DNA of 64,000 bases, from the NCBI GenBank assembly GCA_030323885.1, contig CM059186.1:154723064-154787063 (forward strand), in the 5' to 3' direction. This document shows positions 11,546 through 22,930 of the stretch, piece by piece; within the stretch, counting starts at the first letter, position 1, and each line of letters opens with the position of its first letter. A program made the position numbers and the translations under genes. Below the pieces are notes generated by a model that was not told the DNA's origin, searched no databases, and was given only the letters and a program-made list of their open reading frames with translations. This DNA is from Branchipolynoe longqiensis (Eukaryota; Annelida; Polychaeta; Phyllodocida; Polynoidae).

Positions 11546-11945
11546 TAGTGGTGGTGCTAGGGGGTGTAGGTGTGGGTGTGGGTGTGGGTGTGGGTGTGGG
11601 TGTGGGTGTGGGTGTGGGTATGGGTATGGTGTGGGGTGTGGGTGTGGGTGTGTGTGTGGGTGTGGGTATGGGTGTGGGTGAGGTGTGGGTGTGGGTATGG
11701 GTGTGGGTGAGGGTATGGGTGAGGGTATGGGTGTGGGTGTGGGTGTGGGTATGGGTATGGGTGTGGGTGTGGGTGTGGGTGTGGGTGTGGGTGTGGGTAT
11801 GGGTGTGGGTGTGGGTGTGGGTATGGGTGTGGGTATGGGTGTGGGTGTGGGTGTGGGTGTGGGTGTGGGTGACGGTGTGGTTGTGGGTATGGGTGTTGGT
11901 GTGGGTGCCGGTGACGGTGTGGCGTAGTGTGGTCATGGGTGGGTG
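11546..11945. repeat. GGGTGT hexanucleotide array
   Basis: About 400 bp of GGGTGT with GGGTAT/GGGTGA variants, beginning ~60 bp inside the Shisa intron. Long frames here (His-Thr or Val-Trp repeats) are artefacts. The G-runs on the transcribed-sense strand could form quadruplex structure (known property of such repeats; not shown). Confidence 0.95.
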
Positions 11946-12241
11946 AAGGTGTGGGGGGTGAAGGACTAAGTGGGTGCAGGTGTTATGTTTTTACTTTGTA
12001 ATACTGCGTGGTCACCTGACATTTGCCTTGTTTCAAATCAGGTGAGAGTGAGGGGCGTCTGTCGTGTTGTTTGTCATTATGTGTTTTGTTATTAGTTAAT
12101 GACTGGGAGGGACAGAGATCCTAGAAATTTGACTTGATTCATGCTGACTGAAAATCTAGAATCATCATAGTTTTATGTCCCAGTAAAATAATAATGTCTG
12201 CATAGTATGCCCCCATCCACACCCTGCCAATACATTAACGC
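11946..12241. other. Intronic spacer, nothing recognised
   Basis: No gene or repeat recognised. Confidence 0.4.
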
Positions 12242-12253
12242 TGATATCCCAAT

Positions 12254-12571
12254 ATCATGGACAAAGATCACCAACAAAGAAGTTCTCAGAAAAATTAAAA
12301 ATAAGAAAAGCTTGTTTGCCACTATACAGACAAAGAAACTTATTTATTTTGGCCACATCATTCGTCAGAGTTCAATATACCGTACATTGTTGGAAGGGAA
12401 GGTGAATGGCAGCAGAGGGAGAGGGAGACCAAGAACATCATGGTTTACAAATATTTCACAGTGGACAGGCTTGAATTATTCACAGTCTATCAGAACAGCA
12501 CACCATCGGGACAAGTGGAGAACCATTGCATCCAACCCTCGACTAGAGGACGGAACTATTGATTGATTGAT
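12254..12571 (+). pseudogene. LINE 3' fragment with target-site duplication
   Basis: Encodes the end of a non-LTR reverse transcriptase: ISWTKITNKEVLRKI, then FGHIIRQSS, GRGRPRTSWF and HRDKWRTIASNPR, ending at a stop near 12567. The terminal ATTG repeat (12557-12573) is the 3' tail. The 12-bp 'tgatatcccaat' occurs at 12242-12253 and 12572-12583, a target-site duplication that fixes the insertion as only ~318 bp, strongly 5'-truncated. Nearly identical to 41048-41413. Distinct family from the LINE at 7842-8855. Confidence 0.9.
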
Positions 12572-12583
12572 TGATATCCCAAT

Positions 12584-13324
12584 GTCGACATAGACAGATC
12601 CCAGGATTAAATCCGAGTGACCCATCACCGCTCCCACCTCTCCCCTGCAGCGATCCCATGCCCCTTCCCCCTCTCCCCCTGCTCTGATATAGGAGCCACT
12701 CTTATTTCATTGCCAATAGAGGGTCGATGCAGATTCCATTGCTGATATAGACCCTCTGATGTCCTTCTCTCTCACCCTTCTCTTCTCCCCAATTCAACTT
12801 TCCCCTCCTTCCCTCCATCCTCAACATCTCCACCCCTTCGTCCCCTTTCCCCCCTCACATGTCCCCTTCAATTGTGCTCTTCTCCTCCCCTTCTCTTTGC
12901 TCTACGCGTATCCCCTTCCACTTCCTCCTCCCGCCTGCTCTTTCCCCTTTCCCTTCCTTCCCCTTCTTCCTCCGTCCTCCCTTACCCGGTCTTCCAGACC
13001 CTTCGGCGCCGTCCCTTTACCCATCTCTCCTCCTCCTCCCTCCCCATCGCCTCAATACCCCATCCCTCTCCCCCTTCCCCATTCCCTAACCTTCCCTTCT
13101 CAGCCCCTCTCCATCCCTCAGTTTCATATTCCTCCTCACCCCCTACTTCCACTGGCCTCCCCTTGCTAGCCCCATCCCTCCCCTCTACACCACTCCCCTC
13201 CATTATCTTCCCTTTCCCTTTCCCCATCCCAGCCCCTATCCTTACACTCCTATCCTTCTTTGAGGATTTACGCTACGTCAGCAGCTATGGCCATATTCAT
13301 GGCGGATATTGTAGTAGTCTGCAC
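12584..13324. repeat. Pyrimidine-rich tract and flanks
   Basis: 12755-13255 is C/T-rich (CCCTTCC, CTCCCC words), less pure than 5465-7040. Open frames in it are Pro/Ser/Leu artefacts. Nothing recognised on either side. Confidence 0.8.
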
Positions 13325-13480
13325 TGACCTGTCAGGCATGGAGTAACATAGACAGGTCGGCATGGATAGGGTGATTGCATCAGGGAGCATAGGTCATGCA
13401 ATCGTTAGCATTCTAACCCCCAAATGGCAATGCATTTGGGTTTGAATCCTGGTTAATTTGTCCAATATTTTTTATTATTA
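13325..13480 (+). mobile_element. SINE-D head, diverged single copy
   Basis: Contains 'gcactgacctgtcaggcat', 'gcatcagggagcatagg' and a B-box-like 'gggtttgaatcc', in SINE-D head order. No second head found here. Confidence 0.6.
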
Positions 13481-13659
13481 TATGTTTTAGAAAGCATACA
13501 GTGGGCATAACCTCTGCCCCCCACCCAATGTAGGGTTTATACGCTTGTGAAAATGTTTGTAATTGTGAAGGACCCCTTAGCAGTGATGCTCAACTACAAA
13601 TTTTAACCCAACCAGTCATATCACTCAGACTAGTTTGGGGACAGCATTTAGTTTCTAAC

Positions 13660-14148
13660 CTGACTAGTGGCCTACCCGGCTTTCTTCACCGGCGAGGAAA
13701 GACCTCTATGCTTTCGCTGATTTCCATAGTTTGTTTTGCCCATGAAAAATCCGATTTCCCCGCCACCCTCCCCTACCCCCCTCTGACCGGGGGAGGCCGG
13801 TGCCCCCCCCCCCCTTTCATCGCACCCCCTGACCGGTGCAGGCCGGGCGCCGCCCCGTGCTTCCCACTTCGCCCCCCCCCCCCTTTCCCCGCCCCACTCT
13901 GACTGGTGCAGGCTGGGCCCCGCCCAGTGCCTCCCATACCCTCCTTTCCCCGCCTCCTCCCCCCCCCCCCCCCCCATTGACCGGTGCAGGCCGGGCCCCG
14001 CCCGGTGCCTCCCACTTACCCCCTTACCCCGCCTTCCCCCCTCCCTAACCGGTGCAGGCCGGGCCCCGCCCGGTGCCTCCCACTCCCCTCCTTGACGGGT
14101 GCAGGCCGGGCCCCCGCCCGGTGCCTCCCAATCCCCGCCGGCATGAGC
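13660..14148. repeat. GC-rich ~50-75 bp tandem repeat
   Basis: Five to six copies of a unit with 'gaccggtgcaggccggg' then 'cccgcccggtgcctccca' (start points near 13829, 13904, 13979, 14047, 14096), separated by C-rich runs of variable length. Each unit has its own GC-rich inverted pair. Unit length varies mainly through the poly-C run. Confidence 0.85.
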
Positions 14149-15110
14149 GGCTGCGCGGCCGCTTTATTGGGACAACTGGCGGCCGGCTTGGTCGGCAATT
14201 TGCAGTCAGCATATTTCCCAGTAGGTGCCCCGCTCCCAAACCAATGATGTGTTCTGGTAAGGACAATTAGATCTCAGTCACCTGAGGCGGGCCTTGAGTA
14301 CCCTCACATCTCCCCGGAGACCTTGGCAGCTTGCCAAGATGAACGGTAAAAAAAAAATAACACGACGCCAAACCACGTTATATTCCCAGGAAGAAAAGCA
14401 AACCACTTTTTGATTCAGCCTCGTCAACGATGCTGTTTGCTGCAATAAATGCTTTACGTTGGAGTCTCACGTTCACATTACAGGGAGCAACGTCCTCGAA
14501 ATGGGCTTAATAAATTACATTCATAGCGCATTTTTATCATAATTGAATTGGCCAATTAGTAAGTTCACAATGATTTTGAATACTGAATGTCTGGACTGCC
14601 TTTGGCGGTGCCCATACGGTGCTGCAGAAATGTAGCCTTCAGCGCGGCAATGCGACTGAAAACTCCCCAAAAACAACAAACATACTGATATCCGAGAATA
14701 GCTTCAAAGAAGCATACCCGTTTAAGGTAGTATGCTGAAATAGGCATGCAAACTCTGTGCACAATCAGGACAGATTAATGCTCCTTTTCTGAGATACCTT
14801 CCGCTGGTTCCTGAAGCTTGGACCTGCTCTGTTTACATGGTCAGTTGTGTATTCCGGAAATACATATTTTATTATTATTATATATTGCAGAGCCCTCATG
14901 ACAACTACAATCAATGTGTGCATGCGCCTGTGGTTGTTGTAAGCATCAGGATTGGAGGACATGTTCATGTCACAGAATGGATTTGCTGTGAGAGTTGTGA
15001 CAGTCGTTGTGCGCCCCTGTTTTACCCACTAGAGTTAGCAACTAACAGTGCTCAGGGGTCAGATCAATAGGCTGGAAGTATTGTGGGTGGATGTTGGAGA
15101 GGATGCCTAC
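14149..15110. other. Intronic/intergenic, nothing recognised
   Basis: About 1 kb of complex sequence. Open frames do not exceed 90 codons and show no recognised domain. Confidence 0.4.
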
Positions 15111-15475
15111 ATACGAAGTGCCTAATACATTGGTGTATGCGTTTGTGTGTGCATTGGGGCATCCATTGATGTATCCATAGTGGCACACATTGTTGCATAT
15201 ATTTATGTATATACTGGTTCATATATTGATGCATACATTAATGGATGAGGTAATGCATACATTGATTATATATGGTGCATACATTGGTGCATATATTGGT
15301 GCATGCACTTGTGGATATAATAATGCATACATTGGTTCATATATTGATACATGTGCTGCTGCATTCATTGGTTCATCCATTAGTGTATTCATTGGTGCAT
15401 ACATTGATGCATGTATGTGTACATACATTGGTGCATGCATTAATGCATGCACTGGTGGACGCTTTAATAAATATG
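15111..15475. repeat. 12-bp array of cattggtgcata words
   Basis: Degenerate tandem words 'cattggtgcata/cattgatgcata'. Continues at 15984-16230 after a SINE-D insertion, so it was one array before the insertion. Confidence 0.85.
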
Positions 15476-15983
15476 TCATGGGGGTGATGAAAACAGGAAA
15501 TATTGCGCCTAGAGCGGTACTCGAACCCACATCCCTTTGCATTCCGGACCAGTGTGCTAACCATTACACCACCCAGGCTCCCTGATATCACCATACTACC
15601 CATGCCTACCTGTCTATGTGGCTCCTTGCGTGAGAGGTCAGTCCAGACAACTACACTTGTCCCCCTGGAATTGTAAGTCTTTTAATGCTTACAATTACAT
15701 ACATACAGGCAATGTACTTACATATATATACATACAGAGGGTAGGTTCAACAACTATACAGTGAATGACTTGTAGTAGTACAGGATCATGGTCACGGCAA
15801 CCAGTGTCGTGGGGGTGATGAAAATGCAAAATATTTTGCCTAGAGCGGGACTCGAACCCACATCTCTTTGCATTCCGGGCCAGTGTGCTAACCATTACAC
15901 CACCATGCTCCCTGATATCACCATACTACCCATAACTACCTGTCTATGCGGCTCCTTGCCTGAGAGGTCAGTGCAGACCACTG
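15476..15983 (-). mobile_element. SINE-D, head-body-head, inside 12-bp array
   Basis: On the minus strand: a tRNA-like head (A-box-like 'tggtgtaatggttagca', B-box-like 'gggttcgagtcc'), a linker with 'gttgaacctaccc' and 'ttgcctgtatgtatg', then a second head. The head start ('gtcatggggg'/'gtcgtggggg' on +) repeats at 15474 and 15806, period 332 bp. The surrounding array continues on both sides. Confidence 0.85.
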
Positions 15984-16230
15984 CAAATAGATTAGTGCAT
16001 ATATGAGTACGTACATTGCTTCATACATTAGTGAATACATTGAAGCATACATTGGCGCATTCATTGGTGCATACATTGGTGCATACATTGATGCATTCTT
16101 TGTTGCATATAGTGATGCATGCATTGGGGCATACATCAGTGTCCCCATGGGTGCATGCATTTATGCATACATTGTTGCACGCATCGTAGCACACACATGT
16201 GCACACACTGGGGCATACATTGCTGCCATG
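15984..16230. repeat. 12-bp array, continuation
   Basis: Same degenerate 'cattggtgcata' words as 15111-15475, displaced by the SINE-D insertion. Confidence 0.85.
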
Positions 16231-16596
16231 ATGCTCAAATAACGCTATGAAGTAGAGTACAGACCTGGTGACCTTGAGGAACAAAAGGAGGGCACCCAAG
16301 GACAACATAGGCTGGCTCTCAATGTCATGACCCCAGAGTGCACTAGGTCTATGTCTACAGCGAGTTCCGATCAAGGACAACAGAGGTGCACTGTAGTTAA
16401 AATGCTTAGTGATGAAGAATCTTTCAGATGACAGATCAAAGGTGGTCTTCTTATCGATGTGTATTATGTTGTCAATGGATTGGCAGTTTGGCCTTAAACT
16501 AATGACAACGCCACCTATTGGCATACCGCTGTAGCAGGTGCTGCCTTCTTGTGTAAATAAATCCCCAGGGGGCACAATACACCGCAGGGCAGACAT
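16228..16596 (-). other. Unrecognised open frame (~120 codons)
   Basis: Minus-strand frame from ATG at 16596, about 120 codons of varied composition before entering the 12-bp array. It includes a hydrophobic stretch near its end (GALLLFLKVTRSVLYFIAL). No family recognised and no splice or promoter context. Could be an eroded repeat-encoded frame or chance. Confidence 0.2.
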
Positions 16597-16599
16597 ATA

Positions 16600-17459
16600 T
16601 GGCTACACTGACAGACATACATCAATATATATATAAATATGTTATATATATTATATGTATATGAGACTTTCTCAAAAGGTGCTAAGCAATAGGGGACAAA
16701 ACGTTGTCCATTGTAATGATCAACATACTATCTGCTTATGCATTTGCTCAGGATAAACTGATTTGTTATTTACATGGTGTTTCATAATCCCAATAGAAAA
16801 CATATTGATTTGAAGCAAATGTCCTTGTGTTTTCAGTGTAACTGTTTCTGTGCTGTTTTGTGTCAATCATTACAATGAACTTTGAATAAGAAAAATGGTC
16901 TAGTGTGTTCAGTGATACTAATATCACATATCGCATATTATGTGCATATCTTTTGCATATCTATATTCAATTCTTTATTTCAGACTCAGGATTATGGTAG
17001 TTACATAATTTGGTCCATAGTAGGTAGATATAAAAATTAATGTGAATAGGATATAAGTAATAGTATGAATACTACCATATTAACCAATATCAAAATGTTG
17101 GTCAACATACAGTACTTTGTACCAATGCCTCCATATGGCAGACGTAAATCTGAGATCACTCTCTTCTATTTTTACAAGTCCCTGTATTATAACATTTTCT
17201 GACTTGTCAAGTCTAGTAATAAATTTGAATGTTAGATTCCTGATAACAGCCTGAAGGCTGGCACATCAATATTGGCAAACAGCTGACTAGCACTGTGATA
17301 CCTAGGTAGCCGGAGTAATAACCTCATAATGTCATTATATGCCACATTCAGTTTTCTAATGCTATACATTCTATATGTATATTCCTATTCATATATATCA
17401 ATATCACACAAATCGCATATTGTGTAAAAATCTTTTACATATATATAAAGTCAGGCTAA
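16600..17459. other. AT-rich intronic spacer
   Basis: No gene or clear repeat. Short TA runs at 16620-16660. Confidence 0.4.
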
Positions 17460-17634
17460 GTGAAAAGAAGAGGGCGAGACGGGAGGTTGGTCCATTTAGG
17501 GAGGTGGTGGGTTTAAGGAGTTCTTTTATTGTTACAATGGTATTGTATGGGCGATCGTTTGGGACCAAAATAAAGCGATCGATATAGGGGAGTGGTCGAT
17601 CTGTGGAGGTGGTCGGTTAGAGAGGTTTTACTGT
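17460..17634. mobile_element. MITE-B copy, reverse orientation
   Basis: Ends 'ttagagaggttttactgtat'. The interior has 'ggaccaaaataaagcgatcg', the reverse complement of the MITE-B core. The left terminus is degraded. Confidence 0.75.
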
Positions 17635-17803
17635 ATATACATATCTTTTGCATAATCTATGTATCTTAATCTAGCACACTTTGTATTGTCTCTTATGGCA
17701 CCAGGTCTGCAATAACACAAAACCAGCACCCACAGCCACACCCTGTTGTCGAGGCAATGTCGGCCTGCTGGTTGTCACATTTATGTCGGTCAAGGTCCAT
17801 TTG

Positions 17804-18669
17804 CTAAAGCCTAGGTCACACCTATTCGGATCAGGGGCCGGACGAGCCCCGGACCGTGATCTAGTGTGGTCCGTGGCGATCCGGCGTGATCTGTGGCTCA
17901 TCCGTGGCTGGTCCTTGGTGATCCTTGGTGATCCTTGGTGATCCTTGGCTGGTCAGGCCTCATCCGGGGTCGGCCCCGGTTGTTTTAAAATGTTTAAAAC
18001 AACCGGGCAATCCAGGGTATATTGCAATCCGGGCTCGATCCGGCATCATCCGGCATCATCGAGCATCATCTGGCATCATCCGGGTGTAATCCGGGGGTGG
18101 TCCGGGTAGTCCGGTGGTGCTCCGGGGGTAGTCCGTGTACCGTCCAGGGCAGTCCGGGGCAATCCAGGTGTTTTTTAAACCGGATGAGCCACGTTTTAGC
18201 CACGGTTTAACCCGGACCAGCCCTGGACTAGCCAGGACTAGCCCTGACATAGCCACAGACCACTCCCCGACTGCCCTGATAAGACCCAGACAAGCCGGAT
18301 GAGCATGGATTAGCGACGGATCACCACTGATAGCTCAGTTTACCACGGATCAGTCCAGGATGAGCCCCGTTTTTGTATATATATATATATAACAGGAGCA
18401 AGTCCACTTCAAGTCTGGGACTGATCCATGACTACTCCGTGGATACACCAGGTAGTCCAGGGGTGGTCCGGCTAGACTGGGGCCTAGTCCAGGGGCTAGG
18501 CCGGGGACTAGACCGTGGCTTGTTTCGGGTAGGTGTGACTCCGAGCCAAAAAAACGACCAAAATAGCGATTTTATCCAGGAGTGTCCGGCGGGGGGGGGG
18601 GGGGGGGGTCCCGGGGGTGGGCCGGCAAAAAATCCGGGGCTCGTCCGGTAGGTGTGACTTGGGCTTTTA
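17804..18669. mobile_element. FB element 2 (foldback-like)
   Basis: Left end 'ctaaagcctaggtcacacct' mirrors right end 'aggtgtgacttgggctttta', with TTAA-like flanks CTAA and TTTA. The interior is degenerate GATCC/CCGGG words ('gtgatccttggtgatcc', 'ccggcatcatccggcatc' on the left; 'ggatgagcc', 'ggactagcc' on the right). A second 'taggtgtgact' lies inside at ~18531, and a 21-base G run at ~18588. Non-coding. Confidence 0.7.
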
Positions 18670-18789
18670 CACTGTGTGCTCCCCGTGTCCGCGTCCATTT
18701 AACCACAGCCCGGACTGACCCACTACCGGGCTCCGGGGCAGGGCCGTCTGGCCACATTGTGTGCGGACATGCGCCGTCCGCCAGGCGCG

Positions 18790-20490
18790 TTGCCATGGAA
18801 ATGGGTCACATCGTGTTGCACTCAATGTGTGGTTACATCGTGTTGCAATGAATGTCTGTCACATTGTGTTGCAATGAGTGTGTGGTCACATCGTGTTGCA
18901 CTGAATGTGTGGTTACATGGTGTTGCAATGAGTGTGTGGTCACATCGTGTTGCTATCAATGTGTGGTCACATCGCATTGCAATGAATGTCTGTCACATCC
19001 TGTTGCAATGAGTGTGTGGTCACATCGTGCTGCACTGAATGTGTGGTTACATCGTGTTGCAATGAGTGTGTGGTCACATCGTGTTGCACTGAATGTGTGG
19101 TTACATCGTGCTGCAATGAGTGTGTGGTCACATCGTGTTGCACTGAATGTGTGGTTACACCCTGTTGCAATGAGTGTGTGGTCACATCGTGTTGCCATCA
19201 ATGTGTGGTCACATCGCATTGCAATGAATGCGTAGTCTTTTCAGATTGCATTGCATGAGTGCTCACATTGTGTTGCAATGAATGTACAGTCACATCATGA
19301 TGCAGTGAAGATGTGGCCACCTCAATGCATCAATTAATGTGTCATCACATCATGTTGCAATGAATACGTCATCACATAATTGTGCACTGAATGTGTGGTC
19401 ATGTCATGTTGCAATGAATGTGTGGTCATGTCATGTTGCAATGAATGTACAGTCCCATCATGATGCAGTGAATATGTGGTCATATTATGATGCACTGAAT
19501 GTGTGGTCACATCATGTTGCAATGAATGTGGTCACATCATGTTGCAATGAATGTGCGGTCACATCATGTTGCAATGAATGTGTGATCACATCATATTGCA
19601 CAATTAATGTGTGGTCACGCTATGGTGCACTGAATGTGTGATCACACCATGTTGCAATGAATGTGTGGCAATGAATGTATGGACACACCATGATGTGATG
19701 AATGTGTGGTCACCTCATGGTGCTATGAATGTGTGGTCACATCATGTTGCAATGAATGTGTGGCAATGAAAGTATGGACACATCATGATGTGATGAATGT
19801 GTGGTCACCTCATGGTTCTATGAATGTGTGGTCACATCATGTTGCACTGAATGTGTGGTCACATTGTGCTGCAATGAATGTGTGGCCACATCATGGTGCA
19901 ATGAATGTGTGGCAATGAATGTGTGGTCACATCATGTGCGAGGAATGTGTGGTCACATCATGTTGCAATGAATGTGTGGTCATATCATCAGGTAACAATG
20001 AATATGTGGTCATATCAGGTTGCAATGAATGTGTGGTCACATCATGTTGCAATGAAGGGGTGGTCACATCATGTTGCAATGAATGTGTGGTGATGTCATG
20101 TTGCAATGAAGGTGTGGTCACATCATGTTGCAATGACTGTGTGGTCATATCAGGTTGCAATGAATGTGTGGTCTCATCATGGTGCAATGAATGTGTGGTC
20201 TCATTGTGGTGAAATGAATGTGTGGGCACATCATGGTGCAATAAATGTGTGGTAGCATCCTGAAATGTGCCATGTTCCAACAATAAAATGGGTCATGTAT
20301 GTGGTGCATCGTGCAGTAAAATGTGGGAACATCATACTGCAAGAAAGGTCTGGCAACATCATGTGGTGGTGCAAATGGGGCCACATTGTGTTTCAACATA
20401 CTTGGGTCACATTGCATCACGACAAAGGCAAAGGCATGGTCACATCATACTGCAATAAAAGTGTGCTCACACTATGTTGCAATACGTGGT
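18790..20490. repeat. 27-bp minisatellite
   Basis: About 60 degenerate copies of a 27-bp unit (gtgtggtcacatc, then rtgttgcaatgaat). The unit length is a multiple of three, so several frames stay open with a nine-residue period (VWSHRVAMN-like). Divergence rises to the right. Not a gene: all three frames and both strands are similarly open. Confidence 0.95.
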
Positions 20491-20847
20491 GACTCGATGT
20501 TGCAAAAAGAATGCACGAACACAACGTGTGGTCACGAAAGTTTCATTTTGCATTGTTTTAGCACAAGCACAAATAACAAACAAAATAGAACAACAACAAA
20601 AACAAAGCAACAACAACACCGACAACAACAAAGATGCTGGGAGATTGCAACCGTAATGCAATTACACTCTCCCAGCCTGGCGGCAGGGACCTAGCAAATG
20701 AACCCTCAGGGAATGATAAATAAATTTAAATTTAAAATTAAAGATTTACAAAATATCCGGGGAGTAGAGCATGGGTATTTAGCTGTAACTACCTCCACCA
20801 ATGTGAAGCTAGCAACATAGATACGAGCAGTTCGAAGTCCACCAACC
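20491..20847. other. Spacer, nothing recognised
   Basis: A-rich CAACAA stretch at 20570-20635, and a short inverted pair (ctgggaga / tctcccag) at 20637-20676. No gene. Confidence 0.4.
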
Positions 20848-20905
20848 CCGCCCGTCCTGATATGACCTTAGGTGTTGCTAGGACGTAAAACAACAACAAA
20901 CAACC
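20848..20905 (+). mobile_element. SINE-V 3' tail only
   Basis: 'cccgtcctgatatgacctta', then 'gttgctaggacgtaaaac' and a CAACAAA tail: the last ~60 bp of SINE-V. Confidence 0.7.
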
Positions 20906-21461
20906 GTGAAGTAGACCACGTTGAGAATCAGCAACGCCGTCAAGAATAGAAAAGAAGAATTCTTTTTTTTAAAGAGACATGGAGACAGAGAAACGAGATC
21001 AAGAGATGCTTAATCTAGGAGAAGTTAATTATCGCTAATGGAGAGTTAATTATGGATTTAATTACGGAATTAATCTCCTGGAGTACGAGGCTGAAGGCGC
21101 ATGCCCAGTGGGTTCGTATTACTTGAATATCATGCTCGAAAATAGCGACGTTCCAGTCGTTGAAGGCAACAGAAATGTTTTAAAACAAGACGTCTCGATT
21201 AAAAGTTGTGGGCTATATGGTTGGTGATGTATAAATAATCACATGACCGAACCCCAAGCGAGGAATTGGCTATTTCTCTCACGTATCAGTATGTAGATAA
21301 AGATCTGGAGAAACAATTTGAATCGTGGCCTTTCTTCCTTCATTGCGCGCATATTCGTTACAGCTTCAGGAGATATGCAAATACTAGAAATCTTTACAAG
21401 ATGTGGCCTCATATAAAACTATGATTATTCATTAGATGCCTCCTGTAATACTCTATAAGGC
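20906..21461. other. Spacer containing a ~190-bp dispersed repeat
   Basis: 21087-21285 ('acgaggctgaaggcgcatgc' to 'gtataaataatcacatgac') is repeated at 26039-26240 with substitutions. In the first copy a frame of about 47 codons is open through it; the second copy is not open, so it is probably not coding. Family unknown. Confidence 0.55.
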
Positions 21462-21775
21462 ACGGGTTGGAGCTCAAGCATCTCCCTTTGTGATAAGATC
21501 GGCAAGGTCGGGAGTTCGAATCCCAGCTGAGTCAAACCAATGACTTACAAACTTGATACCTGTCGCTACATAGCCTGGCGCTCTGCATTACTAGAATAGG
21601 GTAAGGACTGGTTAACTCAGTATCAGGATAATGTTACTGGGTGGGAAATTGGGTCACGGTGCCAGCGGCCTGGTCCCCCAGTACAATGTTGTCATGAGTG
21701 TGCACTGTCAGAAGTCAGTATCCGTCCTAATATGACCTTTGATGTTGCCAGGACGGAAAGCTCCAATAAACAATA
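21462..21775 (+). mobile_element. SINE-V full-length copy
   Basis: tRNA-like head with B box 'gggagttcgaatccc', then 'gagtcaaaccaatgactta', 'atagcctggcgctc', 'taatgttactgggtggg' and the tail 'tatgacctttgatgttgcca'. Confidence 0.85.
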
Positions 21776-22149
21776 ACCTGGTGAGTTATGCCCGCTCTGT
21801 GTCACTGCATCAACCCCTACCAATGAGAAGGCGGCCATTGAGGCTGAGATAAAAGTCTCAGCTTGACTCCGTCATATCTAATCAATGGTAACCCACGGAG
21901 AGGACAAATGGTTCCAAAATATTATAAACTACTGCATAAAAATAGCATTTTCAGAACATGATATTTGTGAATTATGTAGCATTATCTCTGTCAGGGTTCC
22001 CCACTGTCAAAACCATTTGAATGGCTTCTGGTTAGAGTGTGGATTTTAATATAATATTAATAATGTTTAATACTGCTCTTTGAGAGAGGGTTGTGGTAAT
22101 ACACTGAGGACATAGCAAGAGAGTCCTGGTACTAGTCAATTTTATGTGA
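21776..22149. other. Spacer, nothing recognised
   Basis: No gene or repeat recognised. Confidence 0.4.
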
Positions 22150-22670
22150 ACTTCATCAAGAAACTAACAGAGTAAAGCTGTTGGTTAGTGTTACATGATT
22201 AGATGACAGAGTAAAGTTATTAGTCAGTGTCACATAAGTAGTCAGAACAGTGGACAGAATAATGCTATTCGTTAGTGTGATGTAATCAGCTAGAGCAGAG
22301 GACAGAATAATGCTATTCATTTGTGTGATGTAATCAGCTAGATCAGAGGACAGAATAATGCTATTCATTAGTGTGATGTAATCAGCTAGATCAGAGGACA
22401 GAATAATGCTATTCGTTAGTGTTATGTAATCAGCTAGATCAGAGGACAGAATAATGCTATTTGTTAGTGTGATATAATCAGCTAGAACAGAGGACAGAAT
22501 AATGCTATTCGTTAGTGTGATGTAATCAGCTAGATCAGAGGACAGAATAATGCTATTGGTTTGTGTAATGTAATTAACTACATCAGAAGGCAGAATAATG
22601 CTATCAGTTAGTGTAATGTAATCAGATAGACAGAAGACAGAATAATATCATCGGTCAGTGTCATGGAATT
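22150..22670. repeat. 48-bp minisatellite
   Basis: About ten copies of a 48-bp unit around 'gatgtaatcagctagatcag' and 'agaataatgctattcgttag'. Multiple of three, so it reads as a 16-residue repeat on minus. One and a half diverged units occur at 25957-26036 beside the second copy of the 190-bp dispersed repeat. Confidence 0.9.
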
Positions 22671-22930
22671 GTCACAGCAGGTTGTTACAGTTCCACAGTA
22701 GGATGTCACAGTGCTTCAACAGGCTGCCACAAGGCCACAGAAGGTTGTCATAGTTCCACAATAGGTTGTCACAGTTCAACGGCAGGCTGTCACAGTGCCA
22801 CAACAGGCTGTCATAGTGACACAACAGGCTGTCACAGTGATACAGTAGGCTGTCACAGTGATACAGAGGATGTCACAGTTCTACAGCAAGCTGTCATAGT
22901 TCCACAATAGCCTTTCACAGTACACATGCA
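22671..22930. repeat. ~21-bp minisatellite
   Basis: Degenerate copies of 'acaggctgtcacagtgccac'-type units, about 12 copies, directly after the 48-bp array. Confidence 0.85.

Noticed and set aside
11546..11945. Telomeric repeat
   Set aside because: The unit is GGGTGT with variants, not TTAGGG, and it is internal to a gene.
18757..20212. VWSHRVAMN-type nine-residue repeat protein
   Set aside because: 27-bp minisatellite with a unit divisible by three; no start, splice or conservation signal.
22156..22368. 16-residue repeat frame on the minus strand
   Set aside because: 48-bp minisatellite in phase; the frame breaks where units mutate.
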